Assembly: GCA_014904985.1 (NCBI GenBank)
Contig: MU128991.1
Location: 171,584 to 235,583, forward strand
Direction of reading: 5' to 3'
DNA length: 64,000 nt
From: Hydnum rufescens UP504
Taxonomy: Eukaryota; Basidiomycota; Agaricomycetes; Cantharellales; Hydnaceae
The notes beneath the pieces are model-generated. The model was not told the DNA's origin. It saw nothing but the letters and a program-made list of their open reading frames with translations, and did no database searches. Positions 12,535 through 25,250 of the stretch are shown in pieces. Each line of letters begins with the position of its first letter. The stretch's first letter is position 1. Position numbers and translations under genes: made by a program.

Positions 12535-15500
12535 TGCAATTAACCACCGACCTAGACCTCTTGTTCGCAGCGGGGACCGTTAACCTTCCGTCGTTTCCTG
12601 GTGCCGAGATTGATGCTGACTGGCGCGACTTCGCCAATTTCTCCTGGCCCCTGCTGCTGCTCAGGTAGCGAAGCAAGTTCATTCCTGATCGAGTTTGGTG
12701 TTATATACGCGACTGTTCGAAGGGTTGATCTCAATGCCTTTGTCAGAATTTATCTGAATCCGATTGATCTCCCTCGCCCAGCCACGCCCTTTCGCCTTCG
12801 CAGGCAGAAGCACAATACTGCTCGCCAGTGCATGAACACCCTTCGCGCGATACTCGAACTTACTTCCACATCAAAGGAAAATTGGATGGCAATGTCAGTT
12901 TGTCCGCCAGACTTCTTCAGTCAAACCGCGGTATGTCCCTCTGTGTATTTCTAGGATGCTTATTTTTCACCAACAAGACCAGGACGATCGCACCCTTTCC
13001 GAAATCTATTCAGCATTGCCTTCTCCTGTCATACGCAATAATTTATTGAGCGAAAGTGTGATCAAGAAAATTTCGGACATTCTTCACACCATGCATGGCT
13101 TGCGCTCGACACTTTACAGCTATCAAGAAAGGACCGTTGCTCGACTTCTCCAACAAGAGCTCTATCCAGGGGATTCTCCCGACCCTACATATTTGCCTCT
13201 AAGATCTGACCTTACCACAGGATCTACCTTTTTCTTCCACCCAGCATCACTCTCATGCCGACGATATCAACAACAGTTCTCGCAGCCTCGCGGTGGCATC
13301 CTTGCGGAAGAACTCGGAATGGGAAAGACCGTCATCACTTTGGCGCTCATCCTTTGCACACGGGATGACCTACCAGTGCCTTCGCAAGGGCCTTCGTTTG
13401 AAGTCCCTTCCATCTATACTACGCTGACATATGATTCTTTTCGCCAATGTCTATCCTCCAATGAGTATATAAACTCTGGTGAAAGAGTGCTTCCGCCCCT
13501 TTGCAATCGCTGGATCCCAAGCCTAAGAAGTTTGGCGTTACATAAAGTCCGCACAGCAAATCTGCCATTTCCCACATGGGAGGGCGTTCTGCCGGAACAC
13601 ATCTACCGTGTTGTTTCGGACAACTGCCCCTTTTATTTCGCGGAACAACCCCCGGTACCTTCCAGTTCCCGATATCAACCTGTTCGGAATATTGTAAAGA
13701 CGTATCTGACTACAGCTACTTTGGTGGTCGTGCCGGTTATGTTGCAGAAACAGTGGATGTCGGAAATTCACAAACACACTAACGATGATGCCCTTCGAGT
13801 TCTTCATGTGCGATCGGAAGCTGATATCCCTTCTGTCCAACACCTTGCCACAAACTTTGACGTCGGTGTTCTTGTCTTCCTTCATTGTGGCTTCGCTGAG
13901 AATCAATCTTCAGGTTGTTCTGATGACATACGACAGTGCGTATAGCTCCGAACTCCTTCATGCCTTAGTGTCGCCGAACAAGCCATTTCAGTGTTCGCTG
14001 TGGCGGTCAAGTACCGGCCTAAAACCTGTCCTTGCGATATGCGATGTTGTCCTCCAATTCTTCATCACATCCGATGGAAACGACTAGTCGTTGATGAAGG
14101 GAATATATGTGGAAATAGTAATACAGAGTTAGTCCGTCAGTTGTCGGCACTCAATTCGGAACGCCGGTGGATCGTGACCGGAACCCCTACCACGAACTTG
14201 GTGGGTGGAAACGTCGGCTCCCAAGACATTCGGCCTCGTACTCCTTTAGATTCATCGACCCGAATTACGCAAACTCGATTGTGGACATCGCGAGACCGTA
14301 ACGATTTGAACAAGCTCTGTGCCATGATCTCTGAATTCCTCGCTGTGGCACCCTTCCACAAGAAAGAAGACGGTTCAAGCGGGGTCAACATCTTCCGACG
14401 AGATGTTATCGATCCCCTCTGTCATCAAAAAGGGCCTCGCTTTGGATCTATACAGGTGTTGACATCCGTTATGAACCAAGTCATAATCCGTCACCGGTGA
14501 GGTGCGACAGCTCATTTGGATACCACAATGTACTCATAGACTTGTAAGAGTCGAAGATCTGATGCAGGACGTGGCCTTGTTTCCGTACAAGCATGAAACT
14601 GTCTTGCTGGACTTGGACCAATTCGCGTCCAAAACGTATAACGTAATGCAGACCGTAATTGCCGTTAATGCTGTGGACAGTCAGCGTGTGGGCCCAGTGA
14701 GTAGAGACTTTTGGGGTCGCATCGAGGATGTTCTAATTGACCCAACGGCACAGGATTACTTGTTCAGTCCGCAGGTTAGCATTAACTCTTGGAAAGCCGC
14801 GTCGAGATGCTAACGCTCTTGCTTTAGAACGTCGCGCATCTCCGCACCTTGTCCCAAAACATCACCCAGTAAAGATCTTTTACTGATATGTGTGAATCTT
14901 TCGTACTGCTAAAGATCGTCGCCATCTTCATAGATCACTCTTCTGGCATGTCGATGACAAGGTGTTTGAGATCGATGTCGCCATTGAGAGAACTAAGGAA
15001 GCTCTGGAAACCGCGGTTCAACGACGTGTCGACCCTGCCGACATCAATTTGCTTCACGCGGCTCTTAAATACCAGTGAGAGCTCAAGCTGGTTGCAATTG
15101 ATTCTCTTTATAACGTTGTCACCCAGGCAAGATGCCGCTAGGGATAAGTTATGGCGAGCAATGATGGCTAGAGATGAATTGCCGTATCGAATGATATCGA
15201 TATCACATAGCCTACGCGGCCACTGGGTTGCTCCGGATTACGGGAACCCAGATTCCCTTGGGTCGTCACCAGACTTTATGAGACCGTCTCGCCTGCTAAG
15301 GCTTAGAGAGGCAATCTTATGCAGCCCTCCAGACCTCTTGAATCACGAATATCTTGCCGCAATTGCAGACATTGACCGACGGAAGGAAGAAGACGCCCAT
15401 AGTTCGCTCCCCACTCCTGGTCAGTAAACGCACGAACCTGGCTGCAAAGACTGGAGTATCTATTCCCAATAGCGTGGCAGAGAAGTCCAAAAAGGTGGCG

Positions 15501-16615
15501 ACCGCCACGATGACGGAAATCAATCTGGAATTAAATACCAATAGTCCGCGTGGGCACTCCATGGACAGCGAACCCCTCCCGACCACTTCCCCACCACTAT
15601 CATTTTCCGATGTGTATATCGGTAACTCTGGCTCATCTAAGCTTGATTTCATACTATCCGAGGTGAATATATCCATAGCGGCCCAGATGCGATCCACTCA
15701 TCTAGGCGTAGGTCAAACGATACGCGTCCCACGAAAAATTCTTAGTATTTTCGGCCCTGCCATTGTCTCTGGCGCATATCTCAGACGCATTAAAACTCAT
15801 TGGCATCCCATATCTGGAATTCGGTTTTCGGATGTCCCGTAAACACCGAGAACAGGTGGTCACGACATTCAAGACCTCAGATGAAATCCGTATTCTTCTA
15901 ATGGAGCTTAAAGTTCGTACAATTATCCACCTTAATGAGGCACCGCAGCCCCCTTAACGACGACGATGTTCCCCAGGACGGAGCGCGAGGTCTGAATATC
16001 CCTGAGGCCTCACGCATCATATTCTGTGAGCCTGTGTGGACACTTGATGTCGAAGCCCAAGCAATCAAGGTGATATTGATCATTACTTCACACATCTTGC
16101 AATTTCTCAGACTGCTGACACCTCCCTGATTGCACAGCGAGCCCATCGCATAGGCCAGGAACGTCCGATTACTGTCAAGACTCTGGCCATTCGAGGCACA
16201 GTGGAGCAGGAGATCATGGCCCGACGAAGTCGTCAAACAACCTCAAAGGATATATGGGTCGATGAGGGCATGCGCCATGTTATTAAGGTGCTTCTTTCTT
16301 GGTCATCGTTGTTGCCGTATGGTTTGTTCATATGGAGTGTTCGCACAGAATCCGAATTTTATTCATTATCGCACGATCCAGTCAGATGATGAGATCCGTA
16401 TATCCCTCATACCGCACCCTGGCTCCCACACCGAAGCAGATGCAGGTCTGACAGGAGACGGATCCGCTGGAGTCCCCGTGAGACAGAAACGGAGGGCGGT
16501 GCATTTCGGGGACGATACCGAAGTGGAGACCCAACCGCGGAAAGTCCGCCGAATCACAGTGAAGTTCGCAGACGACAAACAGAGAGATAGTGCTCTGCCA
16601 GAGATTGAAAGATAA
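12535..16615 (+). CDS. SNF2-family DNA-dependent ATPase / helicase-like protein
   Basis: Probable nuclear chromatin or DNA-repair translocase. Motif I is [19 protein letters not shown] (about 13300). Motif Ia follows as [13 protein letters not shown]. Motif II reads [11 protein letters not shown] instead of the usual DEAH/DEGH, and motif III is [10 protein letters not shown]. After a linker the helicase-C half continues with [40 protein letters not shown] (after an intron ending at 15977), then [20 protein letters not shown] and [12 protein letters not shown]. The C-terminus is a charged tail ([15 protein letters not shown]) ending at 16615. No RING finger was seen between the halves, which argues against a canonical Rad5/Rad16. 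The first exon ([20 protein letters not shown]) is a probable but not certain start. Introns near 12.67, 14.5, 15.9 and 16.1 kb are needed to keep frame. Confidence 0.82.
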
Positions 16616-16712
16616 TTAATGTGTAGTAGATATGTAGCGTAATGCCATAAACAACAATCCCCCACATGATATTATAGTACAACTATAGTCCACACCCTTA
16701 TAACGCCGGCAA

Positions 16713-19618
16713 TTATATCCCGAGCATCTTCCTCTTCAATTCGATCTCTGACCGAAGCTTTTGGACATACAGAAACAAGGATGAGATTTGGAAACCAATG
16801 AAGGTGAGACAGCGACGAACCAGCCCAATGCGACTATCCAGTCTTGTACCAAGATCAAAATCTTGCATTCTTTGCGATGCCAACTGAAGGTATCGCGAGG
16901 CTTCAGAAAGGGCAACGTTCCAGCGCTCGATATCTCCGACAATCCCCCCTGGGACATCACCATTCCCCATACTATGGGCCTCGGCCCTCTTCAGAACGAG
17001 GACCGCAAGCTCGAAGTACGCAGTATTGGTCATTAGCCCCGTCTCGACGGACTTCACAGCTACTGCGGCTTCGAAGAACTCGCGCGACTCGTCAAGGTAG
17101 CCAATTTCCCGATGCAAGAGTCCCAGAAGAACGAAGCGAGTGCACAATTCATCTGGAAGTTCAAGGTCGGGACGTGATGTTCGCTCTGGTGGGGACACCG
17201 GAGAATCCAGAGAGCTGCGGCTGCGGGGTGAAGACACAACAACAGCAGGCGTGAGTTGCACGAGCTTGGCGATGTGCGACTCTGCGATAGGTTTCGAGAC
17301 GCGCGAGAAATTGTTCCACACTATTGAGAACTCATCGCACTATGTTCGCGAAGTCAGGTATTTCCAAACTCCTGGATAAGGCTGTGGTGCGCACCGGCGT
17401 AATCCTAATACACTCTACAAAGTTCGCTTGGTCCCCTCCACGCTGGATCTGCTTTTTCTTGTACCATGTAACTAAGAGGAAGCAAATAAGTACACCCGAA
17501 CGAGATGACTAGAACAATGACTGCACTCAACTCTTCTTGCGAATATAGGCCTCTGTGGGTAATTCCCGCCCTCCCATCCTTTTGCGCTCCAAGAGGTCGG
17601 GAATGCGCCCGAATAATTCCTGAGCCGTCTTGCGCCTCTCAGGCGTACCAACAGAGAGATAACACCCTAATGAATTAGATTATAAGTATGGTGCTTGTGG
17701 ACGCATGGAAAAGATCCGACCAGCTGCCAGGAATGCATACGTGGCATGACTCCTAACAGGTTCAAGTTGAGATGAACAAAATGAGGCGGAATTCAGAGGA
17801 CGAAAACGAACCAATGGTTCAGTTGCATCATACGCAGGAACGCGTCGGCCGCCTCCTCGAACTGATCTTCGACCAGATGGACCCAGGCGAGCTCGAAGAC
17901 AAGCATTGCATCAGCTTGTCGAAAGTTTGCAGGTCTGCTGCAAGGATTTAGTGCATGATTGAGAGTTTCAATCGCAGCTTGATTGTGGCCATCATTGCGT
18001 TGAATTTTTGCCTAGTTTCCCGTACAAGGTAAGCGCATTTGTCAAAAAAACATGGGCACTAGGGGCTGCACCCGATTGACAAGCCAGAGAGAGCCATGTG
18101 GAAACTTCTTTTCACCACTATATCATGGATGCCGGCTCGTCATTGATGTTCCAAGGCAAAAATAATAAAAAAGGACGGTTCGCACCGGGCGAGTAACGCG
18201 TTATACTGTCTTATAATGTACTCCCCATCCGCTTGGAATCCAGACAGTTGCAGTACGTAACCATGATAGGTCATCAACGTCAACTAGATTAGAGCGAGAT
18301 GTCAGGTCTTGCAAGTAAACCAAGGTATCACATGACACAAAAATATACTGACACTACATTTAGGTGTGTCAGTCTACAGATGCAGTCGATTGATTGAATT
18401 ATCTCACGCAGCAAAATGAGAATGGACGTCGTCGCCTGCCGCGGCGACGGCCAGAGCCTGAAGCGCCAGTCTACGATCCCCCTGAAACCCAAGAATCCCG
18501 ACCACACTCCTGCGGACTGAGTCTAAGAATGAGGTCTCGCAACTTACTGTCGTGTGACGCACCGAATTTTAGGAGGGAGCATAGAGAATACGAGATTGAA
18601 TAGACCAAATCCTACCAAATGTAATCAAATCATTGGCGCGAAAGCTCATTTGAAAGAAGCGGCAATCTAACCGAATGCTGTGCCAGACAGGATCAGCCGG
18701 TCGACTGGGCCGTCAGGCACAATCTTCTTCGGCAGGGCGGACTTTGGGGTAGCCAATGGCCATCGCGTAAAAAAATTCCCGGCGGGAGAATACGGGGAAG
18801 ACGGTAGTGCATCAGATGATCCAGGGGAGGCCGCGGAAAAAGTAGAAGTGGGGCTTAGAGGGACAAGATCCGAGGTAGAAGATGTCCGGGATGTAGTAGG
18901 TGTTGAATAACGATCTAACCCCTGTGGGTATACGAGGCTATACAATCTGGAAAACTTTCCATGGGCGCTAATGATGCGCCAGCGCCACGACCTTCAGACG
19001 CTATTCCATGCATAATGTTATATAGTCGGATTGCACCATACCTATTGAGAGCATAGAAGCATTTGACGTAGCCCATGTATGATTCGGAGAGGACATGAGT
19101 GAAGCCCAAGAGGACGATTGCGTCTGCTTGCAGGACGTCCCATTCTAATCCTGGAGGAAATTTTCCAGTGATCTTTCCGCCCTTGGAGACTTTGGATTGT
19201 TGTCTTGCGCCCGTCTCGGCCTGGGTGAGACTTTTCACTGCATCCACCATGACATCGCTCTTCCCCCGGCACGACGATCAGTGCAACTGCTTTGTGGCTA
19301 ATCAAGCAAATCATTCTTCACCTCAAGACCCAGAGCAGCTTGGATGAAGAGAACCATCCCAGAACCCATCGAGTGGAATGGAGAGGTTCCATTGGCAACT
19401 TTGGAGGACCACGCGTTAAACGCAACCGCCGACACCACGGGGAATAAGTGAAGATAGCGACTTAAAAACTCACATTGCTTGACCGTGCCCTCTAGATCAT
19501 CGTTGAATAAGCGGTTGAAGCCAGCCGTTGCATCTTCGAGATCATTACCATCATACGTGGACATAAAGCAGATCCGAGAAGAAATTGTTGGTACTGCGCT
19601 TAGTGCCGAGGACCACAT
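16713..19618 (-). CDS. IML2 / TTC39-like tetratricopeptide protein
   Basis: Member of the Iml2/TTC39 family. Yeast Iml2 is linked to inclusion-body clearance and lipid droplets; the biochemical role is unsettled. The N-terminal exon has STYDGNDLEDATAGFNRLF and SPFHSMGSGMVLFIQAALGL, typical of the family start. Next comes LQADAIVLLGFTHVLSESYM, then a Ser/Pro-rich insert (SSTSDLVPLSPTSTFSAAS) ending PDGPVDRLILSGTAFG. Short exons between 17.5 and 18.3 kb include DAMLVFELAWVHLVEDQFEE and ELFGRIPDLLERKRMGG with LPTEAYIRKK. The last exons carry LGLLHREIGYLDESREFFEA (a TPR unit) and end SEIELKRKMLGI. The start is either 19618 or the internal Met at 19564. The 16713-17321 block belongs to this gene, because its ends match the family C-terminus after an intron. 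Confidence 0.8.
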
Positions 19619-19947
19619 TATATACTATTAGGGCACCACTGACCATGACCAAGTGGTCCTTACTGTACAGTTCATAATTACTAGGAGCGCGGCTGTGGCC
19701 CAGCTTTCCCCTGCTGCCTAGCGCTATTGTTTTCCAGCTCAAGACAGCGCCAATCAAAATTGACTTGCATTGGCGCCCACACACACTAAAATTAGCCCTT
19801 GGTGAGGGTGTCAATCGCGAAGAACATAGGCCGCGCATGCTGTGTTGAGCGGCTGATAATTTCCAAGAATCGATAGTGGTACAACCAGGAGGAAGAACAA
19901 AGGGTTAGAATCTGGGAGAACCGAAGAAATCACGGGCAGTAATATGC
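19619..19947. other. Intergenic region between LSM14/SCD6 and IML2-like genes
   Basis: Contains the IML2-like promoter and the 3' end of the upstream SCD6-like gene. The open frame on the minus strand (up to 19838) shows no recognised domain. Confidence 0.4.
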
Positions 19948-21843
19948 TTATTGCTGTTGGGACTGACGGGGCTGCGAACACGAGTCTTCAGGGACCTTCA
20001 AGCTGGCAAGAGGTCGGAGCCCAGCTTACCTGACCATTCCCGAGATACGGTCTCCGCCTTCGACCCCTGAAGCCACTACCGCTGCCACCGCCTCCACCAC
20101 CATTTCCACCACCCGGCCAATAGGTGCCTGTGCCAAGATTCATGCCCGTCTCGCCAAATGTACTCAAATTCTTATTTCTCTCATCCTCACGACGACTGCG
20201 ACCACGCCCACGCCCACCATACCCTCCGCGACCACGCCCACCGCCCGCGGCATCTGCATCTTCCGGGGACATCCCTTTCGAGTCCGACGAGATATCATCG
20301 AAAAAAGACCGGCTCTTATCGTAGAATTTCGTCGATTCCTTTTTCTCCTCGATGATCTGACCCGGTTCGGGAGACTCGCGACCTACTTCCGAGGCCCCAT
20401 GCGTTGACGACGCCGAGGGGAATAAAGATGCCTTATCGAACTTGGAATTGGCGCGCTCGAAGTCAAAATCTTCTTTTGGTACCGAAACTGGCAGCGGAGC
20501 CGCGCGTCCGACATTAACTCCACCTTGTTGAGGGCCACGACCACGACCTCCTCGGCGGTGATGCCCACGTGCTCCTCCACCGTTCGTCATTACCGCAACC
20601 GCATTGCTATTCGTGGAAATACGGAGATCCCCAATAGCGCGCTCGACTGTCTCCATAGATGCAGATGCCGAACGGACTGGGGGTGTCTCGCTTCGTTCGA
20701 CCTTTGCACGAGACGGGACATTGACAACGGGGTCACGAGGAACAGGGCGGGAGGTCGACGGCCCAGAAGCTTGTGGTCGTGGCGCACTAGAAGGCACCGG
20801 CTTAGACGGCGGGGGGACGGGATTCGCGGGTGCCACTGGACCAGCCTACATCATGATTTATTAGTACATGTACGGGAGAGATGACATTTATTACGAAGAG
20901 CGCAATGTAGTCAGAAGGAAGGCAACGGATACATCCATATGGGTTTTGCGCTGTCGGACAGAAGAGACTTGGTCTCATTTACATCCGAAATGATTTCATC
21001 ACACAGATCGATAGGGGATAAGCAAGAGAACAAATCGATGTTACTCACCGCTACCTGGTTGTACCCTCGGGGTGCTTGGGGTTGCGGCTGCGGAAGGGGA
21101 TGGCACCTCGTATGAGATTCACAGCAGCAAAAGAGATCACAAATTCAGAGAATGATTTCCACGACCCAGCGACACAAAGAACCAAGGGGAAGAAGGGATA
21201 AAGAAGAAATATACTCACCACAGGCTGGACCTGAGCGTGGCTTGGTGCGGCTTGCATCTATGCGCACGCGATATGCAACGTCAGTACTGCAGTCACAGAC
21301 CATCGCAGGATACAGGCAAGATCAGAAGGAAGGCAACGGAAATATCCACATGGGTGTTTGCGCTCTCGGACAAGGTGAGACTTTCATCTCGTTTACATCC
21401 GAAAATCTTTCATCATGAAGAATAACAACAAAGATAAGGAAACTCACTCCTATGACGGCTGGATCGTTCACAATCACTCGTGGCTCAGGTCGAGGATCAA
21501 GGTCGAGAGCGAGGTTTTGAACCTCAGACGCGCGAAAAACAATGTAATCGTAAGGCCTTTCCTGAGGCGGGATGAACTCGTCAGGGGAACGTCTATTTTC
21601 CGTACCCATCGAGTAGACTGATTATCTGGACGCGTCATTACACCGACAGAGGCAATTTTGGAGCCCATTACACACCACTGGATAATCCTATCGTGGCTTC
21701 TTCATGATCAATTTTAGTGAGGATCCCTCGATAGCGAATATCAGCAACCGAAGTCAAGGATATTGGAGAACTTGAAAGAGATAGTCAGATATCTCGCCAA
21801 TCCTCCATTCAGAGTTCGCGCACTTTATGTACGTGGAAGACAT
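19948..21843 (-). CDS. SCD6/Sum2/LSM14-family mRNA-decapping and translation repressor
   Basis: P-body protein that represses translation and activates decapping. The N-terminal LSm14 domain starts from an unusually small first exon: 11 coding bases at 21833-21843, then a GT-AG intron. It joins to give MSSTSPISLTSVADIRYRGI, followed by LTKIDHEEATIGLSS. After another intron come YGTENRRSPDEFIPPQERPYD and YIVFRASEVQNLALD. A Pro/Ser linker leads to the long exon at 20836 with the FDF box (DFDFERANSKFDK), the FFD box (KFYDKSRSFFDDISSD), RGG stretches and the TFG box (NLSTFGETGMNLGTGTYW). A 3' intron beginning at the donor after YLGNGQ ends ttcgcag, giving the terminal peptide PRQSQQQ and stop at 19948. 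The order of LSm, FDF, FFD, TFG and RGG motifs is diagnostic. Confidence 0.88.
20903..21420 (-). repeat. Duplicated intron-exon segment inside the SCD6-like gene
   Basis: Two direct copies, about 20903-21000 and 21322-21420. They share tcagaaggaaggcaacgga, then catccatatgggt/tatccacatgggt, gcgctgtcggaca/gcgctctcggaca and ttacatccgaaa. They flank short Pro/Gln-rich coding pieces in the linker between the LSm and FDF regions, so a local duplication has added a linker exon. Confidence 0.65.
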
Positions 21844-22895
21844 GTTCGAAAACTCGAGAGCACACGGGACAAGCCGGCGGAGTACAAATTTTGTACTCCG
21901 CTGTTAAAGGCGCTGACATTGTTAGCGCCCGTATCCAGAACGAGTAATAGCAGACCATAAAATTGGCCAAAATCCTACGAATGTGTCTAGACCCCCATGT
22001 TTAGATATACCGGAATACCGGAATAAATCGTTCCAAACTAAGGGGTGCGATATCGATCTCTATTCTGATTGATTTTCAGCATGCCTATCGATCTAATCCA
22101 GCCTAAGGGGCTATGGCATATACTTGAATGTGCAGTCAGCATGGCCCAAGGCACGGTCATTCAACACAAACCAAAAGAGAGGATCCCAAAGGTAATTCAT
22201 TCCAATTGATAGCTCCAAAAGCAAGTATCCCGATCCCTATATACTACTAGGACTTGCCTACAAGCCATTGTCCACGATCCTATCAATCTGAGCGCACGCC
22301 AGGCACAACCAATCCATCCGCAGCTGTTCAGTCTTCTTCACTTGGGAAGCCCTGCCCTGGTTCGCCGCGTGGAGCTACAGCACACACCGGTGGATATCAA
22401 CAACCCACCCATTAACGGCGACAGCACGGTGGAAAAGCCGAGATTTTCGAGTTCTCCAAAAGGAGCATTTTCCTCACCGGAGCATCCGTCCTACTCACGT
22501 AGAATTCAGTGAAGTATTCGGATGTGGCAATTCGAGCTTAAAGCGGTGGCCGACAGAGCACGAAAATCCCCCCCCCGTAAAGCTCTTCACTCGGAGGCGA
22601 CACCTAGATTCCAGGAAATCCTCCAGGTACGCCATGGCCCCCAGTGATACCCAAGCAACATGGAATACTTGACGGTGGAGTGTATGCAAAAACAATTGCT
22701 TGTTTTGTTGTGTCCGAATGATGAAGTCTACATGGCAGCACAGCCACGGATGGATTAGCTCCTAATAGATGCATGTCGTAGAATGACTCTAATCACAACG
22801 ACAGGTGAAGTGTGTCAAAGTTGGAAGTATGTGTTGCCAGTGTATCTAGCCTCTTTCTGCAAAAGGATTCAGGCTACATCGATCAGGAATGTATC
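21844..22895. other. Intergenic region, no confident gene
   Basis: About 1 kb between the SCD6-like start and F-box gene A. It contains a perfect short inverted repeat around 21879-21902 (cggagtacaaa/tttgtactccg) and an AT-rich stretch. A 40-residue plus-strand frame from 22081 (MPIDLIQPKGLWHILECAVS) has no match I recognise. No conserved domain was seen. Confidence 0.4.
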
Positions 22896-24707
22896 TCAAC
22901 GAAAGTCGAACACTTCTACGCCCCGCGTGGGTGGTCGGAGCATCACAACGCGTCCAACCGTGAAATCCACAGAAACCCATCGAGACCAAGCAGATATATC
23001 GTTCCTTGAAGTATTAGGACTCTCCGGGATCGAGCTCTCTAAGACCAGAATCCCCGGAGCAGATTTCCCCCGCCATGTTGAATCGAGACCACCCCGATTT
23101 TTGGCAAGGTGGTGGCATTCAGAAGTGAATGCAGGTAAGAGCCGTAAGGAATTCGATATACGACGACGTTGGGCAGTGAAAGTCAGTTCAAGTAGCACGC
23201 CACAGGACATATCGTACGATGGCCACCAATCTGGGCTTCCTCGTCTGAGGCAACATAGTCGAGGGAGTAGATTCTGAGGTGCATCTTCCACTCCCGATGC
23301 AGGGCGGTGTGTAGGAGTAGTCAAGAAGTAGCGTAGGGTTAGCGAAATAAGACGGTGGTTCGATGGAGCCGGCGAATGCGCGAACCACTGCCGCCTTGAG
23401 ACAAACTAAGGGCGGGGATCGCAGCGGAAGCGGTAACCAGTCTTGCAAAGTTCTCGCAACGCGTATGGTTCCATATGAATCGGAGGAAGCCAATGGTTCA
23501 TACATGTACTTCACTGGTTCCGTGAAGGACACCGCGGTCAATGGAGGGATCTCGTATACAGATATGAAACCTGCGGAGGAGATAGTGAGGAGATGTGGCG
23601 GCCTCAAGATTATGTGCATGACATTAGATCCCTTCAAGACCAATTACGATTCATCGCAGAGCCCCGGATTGGACTTAAAGAGACTCACGACTACATCCTT
23701 TAGATGAAGGTAGGCGATGGTATCTTCTCGCCAATTCCAGACCAGCCAATTTGCGGCAGAACCAATGCAAACCATTTCCCCTTCTAGCACGGCCTCTTCT
23801 ACGCGCACATTCCTTGGAATCTTCGCCAGGGGTTAGCCCTAGTTCCGAGTTCAGATTACATTGAATGACATTACCAGCCTGGCAGCCCTCGAAAAAACCG
23901 GACAGCCGTCGCTGGTGCTGGTAGTATTAGTCCAGGAAAGATGTATAATGTCAACATCGTATCTAAACCGATCAATGGTTGCGCAGCAAATTCATAAAAT
24001 GTAGTGGGCAAGGAAATATGCCTGGACTTACTCTCCATTATTGCAAGTGTGCACCATAAGAAGCACACTCTTATTCTTAGGATCAGATTGCGCAGTGACG
24101 ATTGGGGAGCTTTCTAAATCATCGAAAACAGCTAGTCGTTTACGAAGCAAGTGGATCGAAGGCAGCCTATCCAAGTCGTTAAGGTCCCAGCAACATAGCT
24201 GAGACGCATCGTCGCCGCCGTTTGCCGTAAGAAGCCAGCGGCCCCCAGGCAGGAGCATCTGGAATTCCAATGGGGTGCGTATCCCAACCTCTTGAAGAGA
24301 CGCATACCGGTGCGGGCCAAGAGAGGCTTCAGGTCGGATCAGGATGCTCGCCGGGGGCTTCTCGATTACGGACAGGAATCTGTCAGGCCTCGTGGCAAGT
24401 GCACGCAGCGCCTCGAGAGAAAGTGATGAAGGAAAAAAGGATGATGGCGTAATGCACTCCCTTAAGATGAGGTTCTGGACCTGATCAAACCACAAGGTAC
24501 GACTGTTGGAAATGTGGGTCTTGAATTCCTTAGATACCTGGAACACGTTGGAATCATGGGTATCAGTGAGAATGGTCAGCTATTCAATCTTGGAACTCAC
24601 CCGGCTGAGCTCACCAGATCCCTAGGATCAAGAAATTGGGCAATATCAAAGAAAATATTCTGTGGCACTTTTGAGAGCATGCTCGGCAGGTCCAGCCTTC
24701 TTTCCAT
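22896..24707 (-). CDS. F-box protein, tandem copy A (possible frameshift near C-terminus)
   Basis: Probable SCF substrate adaptor. The N-terminus reads MLSKVPQNIFFDIAQFL then DPRDLVSSAG, an F-box helix. The start is 24680 or the in-frame Met at 24707. After one intron, VSKEFKTHISNSRTLWFDQV and a beta-rich region follow (ASQLCCWDLNDLDRLPSIHL, SPIVTAQSDPKNKSVLLMVH), possibly a propeller-like substrate domain. The C-terminal exons give HIILRPPHLLTISSAGFISV, LRIYSLDYVASDEEAQIG and LTFTAQRRRISNSLRLLP, ending TRGVEVFDF. Copy A is one base shorter than copy B at about 23195-23215, between the LRIYSLDY and LTFTAQ segments, which breaks the frame there. It is therefore either a decaying gene or carries a sequence error. 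It lies 0.5 kb from its duplicate copy B. The substrate is unknown. Confidence 0.7.
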
Positions 24708-25250
24708 TCATGGTGGTAGCTACCGCGCGCTCTTGGTCTCCATATATAGTAGAGTTCTGATTTGAATCCCTCGACTCCCATCTAAGAGAGGCGATTTCGT
24801 GGTATCTAGATCGGGTGCTGGTGTAGATCGGTGGTCACCCTCCGAAAAAATCGTACAGACACCGGATTAGAGAGTGATTAGAGCTTCTTGGGTGATCTAC
24901 AGAACAGAAACCGAATTTTCGATTCATGAATTCACGAGAGGGCATTTCGTCCTCAGACCGCTAACTCACGTACTGTCACATCACACAATTTCTTCCCTTG
25001 GTGGACCTTGAGTGGGTCCAATAACAATTGCATGTGCATTATAGGTGGTTGAATGACTTCAAGTAGCATGACTAGGGACGGAATGTACGTCCCGTTGCTG
25101 TAATAGATCCACGTTGCAGAATGTTTCTGAATCCACGAAAACAAGTGAAGCGTGTCAAAGTTGAAGTGTCTATTTTATCGGACTTCTGTCTGTAAAGGGA
25201 TTCAGAAGGACTAGCCACATCCATTTCGTAGCATCGGTCAGGAATGCATC
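24708..25250. other. Spacer between tandem F-box copies
   Basis: Holds the promoter of copy A and the 3' flank of copy B. The part at 25145-25250 resembles the 3' flank of copy A (22805-22895), so the duplicated unit extends past the coding region. No extra gene was seen. Confidence 0.5.

Noticed and set aside
16713..17321. Separate gene encoding a short TPR protein
   Set aside because: Its ends join by introns to the upstream IML2/TTC39 exons and it matches that family's C-terminus.
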